In this document: one piece after another, positions 51,378 to 59,613 of the stretch
How positions within the stretch are numbered: the stretch's first letter is position 1
How the letters are laid out: every line of letters begins with the position of its first letter
Source: Streptomyces sp. CBMA152
GTDB taxonomy: Bacteria > Actinomycetota > Actinomycetes > Streptomycetales > Streptomycetaceae
Reading direction: 5' to 3'
DNA length: 64,000 nt
Assembly: GCF_014596475.1 (NCBI RefSeq)
Contig: NZ_MECJ01000002.1
Span: 434,001-498,000 of the forward strand
Program-made: the position numbers and the translations under genes
The notes under the pieces: generated by a model
Told to the model about the DNA's origin: nothing
The model's database searches: none
What the model saw: only the letters and a program-made list of their open reading frames with translations

Positions 51378-52391
51378 TCAAGGGCGCAACAGGACCTTCC
51401 CCGTATCGGGATCGTCGGCCGCGAGCAGCGCGAGGGCGTCGCCGAACCGCTCCAGCGGGAACTCGTGCGTGATCAGCCGCGCCGGATCGATCCGCCCCGT
51501 GGCGTACGCCCGTACGGCGAAGGACCAGGCGGACGACGGCGCTCCGAAGACGCTGCGCACGGTGAGCTGGCTCAGCGAGAGGTGGACCGGATCGATGCCG
51601 ACCGCTCCGGTGGTGAACATCCCGGTGAGGACCACCCGGCCGCCGCGCCGCGCGAGCAGACAGGACCCGGCGGCGGTGCCGGACGCCCCGGCGGTCTCCA
51701 CGACCAGGTCGTAGCGGCCGTACACCTCCTCGGAGGCAGCGGGCGTACGGGCCTCGGTCGCGCCCATCAGGAGGGCGAGCTTGGCGCGTTCGGACCGGGG
51801 GTCGATCGCCGCGAGCTCGGCGGGGGAGTAGGCCGCGAGCAGTTGGACCGCGAGCAGGCCCAGTGTCCCCGCGCCGACCACCGCGATGCGTTCCCCCGTC
51901 TCCGGCGCCCCGGCCCGTACCGCGGCGGCGACCACCGCGGTCGGCTCCAGCAGGGCTGCGGCGCGCAGATCCGCGTCGTCGGGCAGCGGATGCAGCAGCC
52001 GGGCGGGCACGATCAGGTGGTCGGCGAAGGCGCCGGGGTGGGTGAACCCCGTCTCCGCGTACGAGGCCGTGCACAGGGAGGTCTCGCCGCAGCGGCACCG
52101 CTCGCAGGTCCCGCAGGTGCGGAATCCCTCGGCGACCGTGTTGCGCCCGACGAGCGCCGGATCGACTCCCGGCCCGGCCGCGACGACGGTGCCGGACCAC
52201 TCGTGGCCGGGGGTGACGGGGTAGCGGACATAGTCGGGGGCGCGGTGGCCGTCGTACACCTCCAGGTCGCTGCGGCAGATCCCGGCGGCGGCCACCTGCA
52301 CCAACACCTCGCCGGGTCCGGGCTCGGGGCGTGGCCCGGTGACCAGGCGGTGGCTGCCCGGGGTGTCGATGACGACCGCGCGGCTGTTCAT
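51378..52391 (-). CDS. Zinc-dependent sugar/polyol dehydrogenase (MDR)
   Basis: The 337-residue product is a zinc MDR enzyme: catalytic-zinc Cys in 'AGICRSDLEVYDG', GHEWSG, the structural zinc lobe 'CGTCERCRCGETSLC', and NAD-binding 'VVGAGTLGLLAVQLLA'. In this operon it probably oxidises the imported sugar at C1 to a lactone or acts on an intermediate; SMP-30 lactonase and the aldonate dehydratase would follow. ATG 52391 overlaps the dehydratase-like gene's stop by 4 bases. Confidence 0.85.
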   Translation of the reverse strand: MNSRAVVIDTPGSHRLVTGPRPEPGPGEVLVQVAAAGICRSDLEVYDGHRAPDYVRYPVTPGHEWSGTVVAAGPGVDPALVGRNTVAEGFRTCGTCERCRCGETSLCTASYAETGFTHPGAFADHLIVPARLLHPLPDDADLRAAALLEPTAVVAAAVRAGAPETGERIAVVGAGTLGLLAVQLLAAYSPAELAAIDPRSERAKLALLMGATEARTPAASEEVYGRYDLVVETAGASGTAAGSCLLARRGGRVVLTGMFTTGAVGIDPVHLSLSQLTVRSVFGAPSSAWSFAVRAYATGRIDPARLITHEFPLERFGDALALLAADDPDTGKVLLRP

Positions 52392-53554
52392 CGGCCCGCT
52401 CCCGGCGACTTGGGCGCCCGCTTCTCCCAGCCCTCCGCCCACAGGTCGAAGCGGGCCTGCTGCTGGGGGAATTCGGCCGCCGCATCCACATCGAGCTCGA
52501 CGCCGAGGCCCGGGGCGTCGGGCAGGGTGAAGTAACCGTCGACGACCTGCGGCGCGCCCTTCACCACCTTCTTGATGTCGGCGTCCGCGAAGTCGTTGAA
52601 GTGTTCCAGGATCTTGAAGTTCGGTGTGCAGCCCGCGAGTTGGAGGGTGGCGGCGGTGAGCACCGGGCCGCCCACGTTGTGCGGAGCGACGAGTACGTAG
52701 TGGGTCTCGGCGGTCGCCGCGAGCTTACGGGTTTCCAGGATGCCGCCGATGTGGCCCACGTCCGGCTGGATGATGTCGGCGGCCTGCGACTCGAAGAGCT
52801 CGCGGAACTCGATGCGGTCGTGGATGCGTTCGCCGGTCGCGATGGGGATTTCCACCTTGTCGGCGACTTTCCGCAGCGCCTTGAGGTTCTCCGGCGGGAC
52901 CGGCTCCTCCAGCCAGGCGGGTGCGAACGGGGTGAGTTCGCGGGCCAGGCGCACCGCCGTGGCCGGGGAGAACCGCCCGTGCATCTCCACCATCAGCTCC
53001 GCGTCGGGGCCGATCGCGTCCCGTACCGCCTCGATCAACGAAACGGCGTAGCCGGTCTGTTGGTGGTCGAGCTCGAAGTGCCCGGTGCCGAACGGGTCGA
53101 TCTTCAGAGCCCGGTAGCCGCGCTCCATCACCGTACGGGCGGCCTTGTGGTAGGCCTCCGGGGTGCGCTCGGTGGTGTACCAGCCGTTCGCGTACGCCTT
53201 GACGCGGTCCGTCACCCTGCCGCCGAGCAGCTGCCACACCGGCACGCCGAGCGCCTTGCCCTTGATGTCCCAGCAGGCCATCTCGACCACCGCGATGCCG
53301 GACATCACGATCTCGCCGGCCCGGCCGTAGTCGCCGTACTTCATCCGGCGCACCAGGTCCTCGATCGCGAAGGGGTCGGAGCCCGCGATGTGGTTGGTCT
53401 CGGCTTCCCGGAGATAGCCGATCAGGGCGTCGGTGTGGCCGAGCATGCGGGTCTCGCCGATGCCGGTGATGCCCTCGTCGGTGTGGACCTGGACGTAGGT
53501 GAGGTTGCGCCAGGGGGTCCCGACGACATGGGTGCTGATTCCGGTGATTCGCAA
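52388..53554 (-). CDS. Aldonate dehydratase-like enolase-superfamily enzyme (mandelate racemase group)
   Basis: The 388-residue product has the MR-group pattern of galactonate-type dehydratases: 'RALKIDPFGTGHFELD' (KxD), metal ligands in 'MVEMHGRFS', 'WLEEPVPPEN' and 'IATGERIHDR', then 'IIQPDVGHIGGILETRKLAA' and 'VLVAPHNVGGPVLTAA' with the catalytic His. It would dehydrate a sugar acid to a 2-keto-3-deoxy sugar acid. TTG 53554 is preferred (GGGAG 8 bases upstream) over ATG 53581, which has no ribosome site. First gene of the minus-strand operon. Confidence 0.82.
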   Translation of the reverse strand: MRITGISTHVVGTPWRNLTYVQVHTDEGITGIGETRMLGHTDALIGYLREAETNHIAGSDPFAIEDLVRRMKYGDYGRAGEIVMSGIAVVEMACWDIKGKALGVPVWQLLGGRVTDRVKAYANGWYTTERTPEAYHKAARTVMERGYRALKIDPFGTGHFELDHQQTGYAVSLIEAVRDAIGPDAELMVEMHGRFSPATAVRLARELTPFAPAWLEEPVPPENLKALRKVADKVEIPIATGERIHDRIEFRELFESQAADIIQPDVGHIGGILETRKLAATAETHYVLVAPHNVGGPVLTAATLQLAGCTPNFKILEHFNDFADADIKKVVKGAPQVVDGYFTLPDAPGLGVELDVDAAAEFPQQQARFDLWAEGWEKRAPKSPGAGR

Positions 53555-53798
53555 GGCAGTTGCTCCCGGGACGCGATGCACGACGTTCGATATTTCGTCA
53601 CTCGTTCGAAATTCTGGCGTGACGGTAATGACGCCGGGGCGCGGGTGTCAATGGGTCGCGCGGCAATCGTTGAAATGCGAAGAACCAATGGTGTGCGGGG
53701 TGTTGACGTGACGGTGGAGCAGGCGGAATGCTCCCGGCGTCGAAATGCAGAACGCTGTCCGAAATCTCGAACCACTGGCGAGAGTTGAGGAGCCCGGC
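53555..53798. promoter_or_regulatory. Divergent promoter of dehydratase operon and arabinofuranosidase with repeated GTTCGA-type sites
   Basis: The 244-base gap contains GTTCGATATTTCG (53585-53597) and GTTCGAAATTC (53604-53614) near the dehydratase side, and GTCCGAAATCTCGAAC (53757-53772) near the arabinofuranosidase side. The last is the exact reverse complement of the 51309 site. These are the best candidates for operators of the island's IclR regulator. Confidence 0.6.
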
Positions 53799-56390
53799 AT
53801 GACCGCACACCCCGCATCCGGACCCGCACAGCCGCCCACTCAGGGGCCCGGCCGCAGAACCGTCCTCGGCGCGCTCGGCGCACTGCCACTCGCCGGAGCG
53901 ATCCCGGCCCTCGCAGCAACCTCGGCGCGGGCCGCCGACGCGCTCCCCGTGCCCGTGGCGCACTGGACGTTCGACGAGGGCGCCGGCACCACGGCCGCCA
54001 GCAGCTCCGGCGGACCCGCCGTGACCCTCGGCGGGGGTGCGCGGTGGGGCGCGGCGAAGTACGGGGCGTCGAGCCTCGACCTGTCGGCGGGCGGCAGCGC
54101 CACGGCGCCGGGTCCCGTCGTGAACACCGCTGCGAGCTTCAGCGCGGCCGCGTGGGTACGACTCACGGCCACCACCGGATACCAGACCTTCGTCTCCGTC
54201 GACGGCACCGACGTCAGCGGCTTCTACCTCCAACTCCGCGACGACACCGGCGCGTTCGCCTTCACCCGGCTGCCCTCGGACGCCAGCTCCGGCAACGGCG
54301 CGGCCGCCGTCGCCGGAGCGTCCTTCGCCCCCGTGACCGGCGTCTGGTACCACGTGCTGGGCGTGAACGACACCTCGTCCGGAGTCGTCCGGCTGTACGT
54401 CAACGGCGTATTGGAGGGCGAGGCGCCATATCACGACGGCTGGCGCGCGACCGGGGCCACCGCCGTGGGGCGCGGCCGCTTCGGTGGCGCTGAGGTCGAC
54501 CAGGTCCACGGGCTCATCGACGACGTCCAGGTCTTCGACATCGCCCTCACCGCCGACCAGGCGGCCGCACTGGCCGGAGTACCCGTGGAGGACACGCGCC
54601 CGCTGCTGACCGTCGACACGACCCGTCCAGGACCGGTGGTCAGCCCCGAACTCGGCGGGATCTTCTTCGAGGACATCAACCACAGCGGCGAGGGCGGCCT
54701 CTACGCCGAACTCGTCAACAACCGCAGCTTCATGGCCGCCGCCACCCCGCTGCACTGGTCCGCCGTAGGCTCGGCCACCCTCGCGATCGACCCCGCCCAG
54801 CCACTCAACCAGGCCCTGACGCAGTCGTTGCGCGTCAACGCCTCGGCTGCGGGCGCGGGGGTGGCGAACGAGGGCTTCTGGGGAATCCCGGTCCGGCCGA
54901 ACACGACCTACCGTGCTTCGCTGTACGCTAAGTCACCAGGTACATCAGGCAAGTTGACGGTGTCCATAGTGGGCAACGACGGTACGGTCCACGCCACGGC
55001 CACCACGGGCACCCTCACCACAGCCTGGCGCAAGCACGAACTCACCCTGACGACCGGCCCGAACGCACCCACCACCGTGGACGCCCGGCTGACCGTGACC
55101 GTGACGGCCCCCGGCACGCTCTGGCTGAGCCAGGTCTCCCTCTTCCCGCCGACGTACAAGAACAGGCCGGGCGGGCTGCGGGTGGACCTCATGGAGAAAC
55201 TGGCCGCGCTGAAACCCGCGTTCCTGCGCTTCCCCGGTGGGAACTACCTCGAAGGCAACGTCATCGCCGACCGCTTCGACTGGAAGAAGACGATCGGCCC
55301 GCCCGAGCAGCGCCCCGGACACCACAACTCCGCCTGGGGCTACTGGTCCACCGACGGACTCGGCCTGTCCGAATACCTCCAGATGACCGAGGACCTCGGC
55401 TGCGTCCCGCTGCTGTGCGTGTACGCGGGCTACTCGCTGGGCGGCGAACACGTCACCGGCGACGCCCTGCAGCCCTTCATTCAGGACGCCCTCGACCAGA
55501 TCGAGTACATCACCGGCCCCGCCACCTCCACCTGGGGCGCGCGGCGCGCGGCCGATGGACACCCGAAGCCCTTCCCGCTGACATACGTGGAGATCGGCAA
55601 CGAGGACTGGTTCGAGAGGTCGGGCTCGTACGAGCAGCGGTACGCGGCCTTCCACGATGCCATCAAGTCCCGCTATCCGGCACTCAAGCTGATCGCCACG
55701 ACGCCGGTGGCGTCCCGCCCGTACGACCTCATCGACGAGCACTACTACCTCTCGCCCGCCGCCTTCCAGGCCGCCTCCCACAAGTACGACCAGCGTGATC
55801 GCGGCGGCCCCAAGGTGTTCGTCGGCGAATGGGCCGCGCAGGAGGGCCGCCCCACCCCGGACCTCAACGCCGCCCTCGGTGACGCCTCCTGGCTGGTCGG
55901 GCTCATCCGCAACTCCGACCAGGTGCTCATGGAGTCGTACGCGCCGCTGTTCAGCCACGTACGGGACAACACCTGGGCCACCAACCTCATCGCGTACGAC
56001 GGGCTGACCAGCTACAACTCACCCAGCTACTACGCACAGCAGCTGCTGCGCACCCGGCGGGGGAGCGTGGTCCTGCCGACCTCCGTCCGCGCCTTGCCCG
56101 GCCTGAACGTCGTGACCACCCACGACCCGGCGACCCACCGCGTCTACCTCGCGGTGATCAACACCAGCGACACGGCCCGCACGACGGTGGTCCGCCTCCA
56201 GGGGGTTGCCCGCACCGCGCCGACGGGTGCGGTCACGGTGCTGTCCGCCACCGACAAGACGGCCACCAACACCCTCACGAACCCGGAGGCGGTCACCCCG
56301 CACCGCCGCCCCGTCGGCGGCCTGACCCCCGCGTTCCGGGCGACGTTCGCGGCGTATTCGGTGACGGTGCTGGAGGTGACGGCGGGCTGA
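53799..56390 (+). CDS. Secreted GH51-type alpha-L-arabinofuranosidase with N-terminal LamG-like domain
   Basis: The 863-residue product has a Tat signal (GRRTVLGALGALPLAGAIPA), a LamG/ConA-like domain (residues of about 45-245: 'VAHWTFDEGAGTT', 'VDQVHGLIDDVQVFDIALTADQAAAL'), a beta-sandwich, and a catalytic barrel: 'GGIFFEDINHSGEGGLYAELVNNRSF', 'FLRFPGGNYLEGN', acid/base Glu in 'YVEIGNEDWFE', and nucleophile Glu in 'VFVGEWAAQEG'. It releases L-arabinose from arabinan or arabinoxylan outside the cell. GAGGAG 6 bases upstream fixes ATG 53799. It is divergent from the sugar operon that would import and oxidise the product. Confidence 0.88.
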   Translation: MTAHPASGPAQPPTQGPGRRTVLGALGALPLAGAIPALAATSARAADALPVPVAHWTFDEGAGTTAASSSGGPAVTLGGGARWGAAKYGASSLDLSAGGSATAPGPVVNTAASFSAAAWVRLTATTGYQTFVSVDGTDVSGFYLQLRDDTGAFAFTRLPSDASSGNGAAAVAGASFAPVTGVWYHVLGVNDTSSGVVRLYVNGVLEGEAPYHDGWRATGATAVGRGRFGGAEVDQVHGLIDDVQVFDIALTADQAAALAGVPVEDTRPLLTVDTTRPGPVVSPELGGIFFEDINHSGEGGLYAELVNNRSFMAAATPLHWSAVGSATLAIDPAQPLNQALTQSLRVNASAAGAGVANEGFWGIPVRPNTTYRASLYAKSPGTSGKLTVSIVGNDGTVHATATTGTLTTAWRKHELTLTTGPNAPTTVDARLTVTVTAPGTLWLSQVSLFPPTYKNRPGGLRVDLMEKLAALKPAFLRFPGGNYLEGNVIADRFDWKKTIGPPEQRPGHHNSAWGYWSTDGLGLSEYLQMTEDLGCVPLLCVYAGYSLGGEHVTGDALQPFIQDALDQIEYITGPATSTWGARRAADGHPKPFPLTYVEIGNEDWFERSGSYEQRYAAFHDAIKSRYPALKLIATTPVASRPYDLIDEHYYLSPAAFQAASHKYDQRDRGGPKVFVGEWAAQEGRPTPDLNAALGDASWLVGLIRNSDQVLMESYAPLFSHVRDNTWATNLIAYDGLTSYNSPSYYAQQLLRTRRGSVVLPTSVRALPGLNVVTTHDPATHRVYLAVINTSDTARTTVVRLQGVARTAPTGAVTVLSATDKTATNTLTNPEAVTPHRRPVGGLTPAFRATFAAYSVTVLEVTAG

Positions 56391-56466
56391 GGGGGCCAGG
56401 GGCCCGTCACTGGTCTGCTGGGGAAATCCGGTGGCGGGCGCGGCGCCCGGTGGTGAGGATCGCGGG

Positions 56467-57027
56467 ATGGATGTCTTCCTGGAGACCGAACGGCTGGTAC
56501 TGCGCCCGTTCAGCGACGCCGACGCCGACCACCTGTTCGCGCTGGACAGCGACCCTGACGTCATGCGCTTCATCAATGGCGGCCGGCCGACCAGCCGTGA
56601 AGCGATCCGCGCGCTGACCCTGCCACGGCTCCTGCACGACTACCCGTGCTTCGGCACCCGTGGCTACTGGGCCGCCGAGGAGAAGGGCACCGGGACCTTC
56701 TTGGGGTGGTTCGAGTTTCGTCCCCTTGACGACGACAGCACGGCCGTGGTCGAGCTCGGTTACCGGCTGAACAAGGCCGCCTGGGGCAAGGGCTATGCCG
56801 CTGAGGGGTCCCGGGCCCTGATGGAAAAAGGGTTCACCGACCTCGGTGTGGAGCGGGTCACCGCGAACACGATGGCGGTGAATACGCGATCCCGGCGTGT
56901 GATGGAGAAGGCGGGCCTGTCATTCCTGCGGAACTTCACCGGGGACTGGCCGGAAGCGATCCCGGGATCCGAGCACGGCGAGGTCGAGTACGACCTTGTC
57001 CGAGACGACTGGGTGCGGGGCCGGTAG
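56467..57027 (+). CDS. GNAT-family N-acetyltransferase (RimJ-like)
   Basis: The 186-residue product has 'MDVFLETERLVLRPFSDADADHLF', 'ELGYRLNKAAWGKGYAAEGSRALMEKGF' (acetyl-CoA loop) and 'NTRSRRVMEKAGLSF', a standard GNAT of the ribosomal-protein-acetyltransferase type. ATG 56467 gives the normal N-terminus. Substrate unknown. Confidence 0.85.
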   Translation: MDVFLETERLVLRPFSDADADHLFALDSDPDVMRFINGGRPTSREAIRALTLPRLLHDYPCFGTRGYWAAEEKGTGTFLGWFEFRPLDDDSTAVVELGYRLNKAAWGKGYAAEGSRALMEKGFTDLGVERVTANTMAVNTRSRRVMEKAGLSFLRNFTGDWPEAIPGSEHGEVEYDLVRDDWVRGR

Positions 57028-57208
57028 CTGTCGGCCTCCGGTCCGTTCCGAACTCCTTACCGCCCGTGACCAGCCAAACCCACCCGCCGCGCTCCTATAT
57101 CATGATCGAACCCATGATGATCGCCCTCGTCGCCCGCCCCTACGGAAACCATCCTGCCCAGCATGAAGAGCGATCGATGTAAATAAATCTAACAAATCGG
57201 CCAAACAA
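57028..57208 (+). promoter_or_regulatory. AT-richer leader with ATCATG-N8-CATGAT dyad and a short ORF
   Basis: ATCATG (57099-57104) and CATGAT (57113-57118) form a perfect dyad. From ATG 57114 a 22-residue frame (MMIALVARPYGNHPAQHEER then SM) ends at TAA 57180-57182. The stretch after about 57170 is much richer in A/T than its surroundings. It may be an operator plus leader ORF for the PAP2 gene. Confidence 0.3.
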
Positions 57209-58582
57209 TTGATATCTATAGCATCACGGAAGATTTCGCGAATCAACTGGAAAAGCGTGTTCGCCGCGTGGCGTCAGCCACGGGCGATGTTGTGGACCGC
57301 GGCGAGTGTGGTGGCCCTCGGATTCCTTGTCGCGCTGGAGATCGCCGCGCGGCACTACGGCACACGCGGGCCGATCGACAACCAGGTGCGAGAGGTGGTA
57401 TTCGCCCCGAAATCGGGGCCGCTGCTGTACGCCAGTATGGCGTTGATGATGGTGGTGCTCACCTGGCGGCAACGGTTCATCGCGATCGGTGTCGCGGTCG
57501 GCATCGACATCGTTTTCTTCGTGGTGCGGTGGTCGCTCGACGCCAAGATGATGTTCGGCAACGGCGCGCTGTGGGTGCTTCTGGGCTGCGCGGTCATCGC
57601 TGTCACGCGCCGTACCGGGCGGGAACGTGCCCTGCTGCTGAAGGGTGTCGGGCTCGGCCTGCTGCTGGTGGCCGGCCGCAAGACCGGTGACGCCTGGCTG
57701 CTCATCACGTCGAAGACCCGCCTGACGGTGCTCGACCAGTACGTGGCGGTCGCCGATCACGCGCTGGGCAACCCGTCGTGGGTGGTGGGCCGGATGGTCA
57801 AGGCCACGGGCCCGATCGGCGCCCATGTGCTCGACTACGTCTACATTCAGCTCGCCGTGGCCGCGGTCATCGTCACGGTGTACCAGCTGCGCAATGTGGC
57901 GGCCGAGCGCCGCTTCCCGAGCCATCATCTGGTGCGCACCTTTTTGACGATCGGCCTGCTCGGGCCCGCGATCTACATGATCTTCCCGGTGGTCGGACCG
58001 ATCTTCGCGTACGGCACCGGCGCCTTCGGCACCGGCAGCGAACACCTGGCGGTGGCCAACCTGTGGCCGCACACCCCGCCGCCGATCGGTGCCCCGCACC
58101 ACATGCCATTCGACGAGCTCACCCCGCGCAACTGCATGCCCAGCCTGCACACGGCGTGGGCCACCGCGATTTTCATTCATTCCCGCAAGGGCCCGAGAAT
58201 TCTGCGTTATGCGGGCGCGTTCTGGCTGATCGCGACGCTCGGCGCAACGCTGGGATTCGGCTACCACTACGGCACGGACATCATTGCCGGTGTCGCCTTC
58301 ACGCTCACGATCGAGGGCGCGCTGCGCGCGATCGAACGTGGCTGGGACCGGTCGGGAATTCAGCTGGTCGCTTATGGCGCGACCGTGTTCGCCGCGCTCT
58401 TGGTGTCGTATCGCTATCTGCCGCTGCAGATGGCCGAACACCCGTGGATATTCGGCCCCCTTCTCATGCTGGCCATGGCTTCGGTGATCTACGGCTATGT
58501 ACGGACCACCAAGCGGTGGGAACCGACGGCAGCGAAGGTCCCCGCGGCGCGGCAGCCGGAACGGCAGCCCGAACTGGTCTGA
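57209..58582 (+). CDS. AUR1-like PAP2-superfamily membrane enzyme
   Basis: The 457-residue product has about nine membrane helices and the PAP2 motifs in the form seen in inositol-phosphotransferases (AUR1/inositolphosphorylceramide-synthase-like): 'FPVVGPIFAYG', 'NCMPSLHTAWATAIF' and 'GFGYHYGTDIIAGVAF' with two catalytic His and an Asp. It may transfer a phospho-alcohol head group in the membrane, for example for phosphoinositol lipids. The start is uncertain: TTG 57209 opens the frame without a ribosome site, and GTG 57257 is an alternative. Confidence 0.75.
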   Translation: MISIASRKISRINWKSVFAAWRQPRAMLWTAASVVALGFLVALEIAARHYGTRGPIDNQVREVVFAPKSGPLLYASMALMMVVLTWRQRFIAIGVAVGIDIVFFVVRWSLDAKMMFGNGALWVLLGCAVIAVTRRTGRERALLLKGVGLGLLLVAGRKTGDAWLLITSKTRLTVLDQYVAVADHALGNPSWVVGRMVKATGPIGAHVLDYVYIQLAVAAVIVTVYQLRNVAAERRFPSHHLVRTFLTIGLLGPAIYMIFPVVGPIFAYGTGAFGTGSEHLAVANLWPHTPPPIGAPHHMPFDELTPRNCMPSLHTAWATAIFIHSRKGPRILRYAGAFWLIATLGATLGFGYHYGTDIIAGVAFTLTIEGALRAIERGWDRSGIQLVAYGATVFAALLVSYRYLPLQMAEHPWIFGPLLMLAMASVIYGYVRTTKRWEPTAAKVPAARQPERQPELV

Positions 58583-58643
58583 GTCGGCAGTGGTGTCCGT
58601 CACGGCCTGACGGTCCACTACACTTCGTGCTCGATTGGTCTCA

Positions 58644-58677
58644 CAGGGTGCTCACCCCCGCGAGGGTGGGCACCCTG
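58644..58677 (+). terminator. Hairpin after the PAP2 gene
   Basis: CAGGGTGCTCACCC (58644-58657) pairs with GGGTGGGCACCCTG (58664-58677) with a single T-G wobble. It lies 62 bases past the PAP2 stop and 23 bases before the next gene, so it is either a terminator or a leader element of that gene. Confidence 0.6.
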
Positions 58678-58699
58678 CCGTTCGACCGGGCAGGAGTCG

Positions 58700-59587
58700 T
58701 TGACCTTGGAGCGACCGGACGTTGTCATCGGCCCGGAGGTCGCGAACGACGCGACCACGGCGGTGACGAGGAAACTGCCCGAGGTCACCCTGGCCTTCTG
58801 GATCATGAAGATCGCCGCGACGACGCTGGGCGAGACGGCCGGGGACCTCTTCGCGCAGACCCTCAAGCTGGGCTATTTCCTCACCACGATCGCGCTGTTC
58901 CTCGTCTTCGTGGTGACCTTGCTGGTCCAGCTGCGGTCCCGCCGCTACAACCCGTTCTGCTACTGGACCGTGATCCTGTCGACCAGCACGGCCGGCACCA
59001 CGATGTCCGACTTCATGAACCGGGACGCCAGCGCCAAGTACCTGTCGAACGGGGCCGATGCGCTCGGCTGGGGCCCGCAGGGCCTCGCCCTGGGATACCC
59101 GACAGGCGCGGCGCTCCTCCTCTCCCTCCTCCTGGTGATCTTCGTGATCTGGAAGTCGAGCGGGATGACGTTCCAGATCCGGGAGATCGTCACCTTCCGG
59201 GGTGAAGTGCTGTTCTGGTCGGCGATCCTCGTCTCCAACACGCTCGGCACCTCGATGGGCGACTTCCTCTCCGACAGCTCGGGCCTCGGCTACGCCGGTG
59301 GTGCACTCTTGGTCTCCTCGGCGCTCGCGCTGCTCGTCGCGCTGATGAAGGTGCCGGTGGTGCCGAACGTGCTGCTGTTCTGGATCGCCTTCGTCCTCAC
59401 CCGCCCGCTCGGCGCCACGGCGGGCGACTTCCTGACCAAGCCGGTCGCCAAGGGGGGCCTGGACCTCGGGACGGCGGGTTCGTCGGGCGTCCTGCTCGTC
59501 ACCCTGCTCGTCCTGATGGCGTACGCGCAGGCGCAGGAGCGCACGCCTGCCGAGGCGAGGGAGACAGCCGGCCGCTCGGTGGGCTGA
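58700..59587 (+). CDS. Repeat-built integral membrane protein (COG4705-type)
   Basis: The 295-residue product has about eight helices arranged as four repeats, each starting with a T-x-G-x-(T/S)-x-x-D-F/L motif: 'TLGETAGDLF', 'TAGTTMSDFM', 'TLGTSMGDFL', 'PLGATAGDFL'. This internal fourfold symmetry is characteristic of an uncharacterised membrane family (COG4705), which may be a transporter. TTG 58700 has AGGAG close upstream; TTG 58706 is an alternative. Function unknown. Confidence 0.68.
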   Translation: MTLERPDVVIGPEVANDATTAVTRKLPEVTLAFWIMKIAATTLGETAGDLFAQTLKLGYFLTTIALFLVFVVTLLVQLRSRRYNPFCYWTVILSTSTAGTTMSDFMNRDASAKYLSNGADALGWGPQGLALGYPTGAALLLSLLLVIFVIWKSSGMTFQIREIVTFRGEVLFWSAILVSNTLGTSMGDFLSDSSGLGYAGGALLVSSALALLVALMKVPVVPNVLLFWIAFVLTRPLGATAGDFLTKPVAKGGLDLGTAGSSGVLLVTLLVLMAYAQAQERTPAEARETAGRSVG

Positions 59588-59613
59588 CGGTGAATCGCCC
59601 CCCCCGGGCGCTG

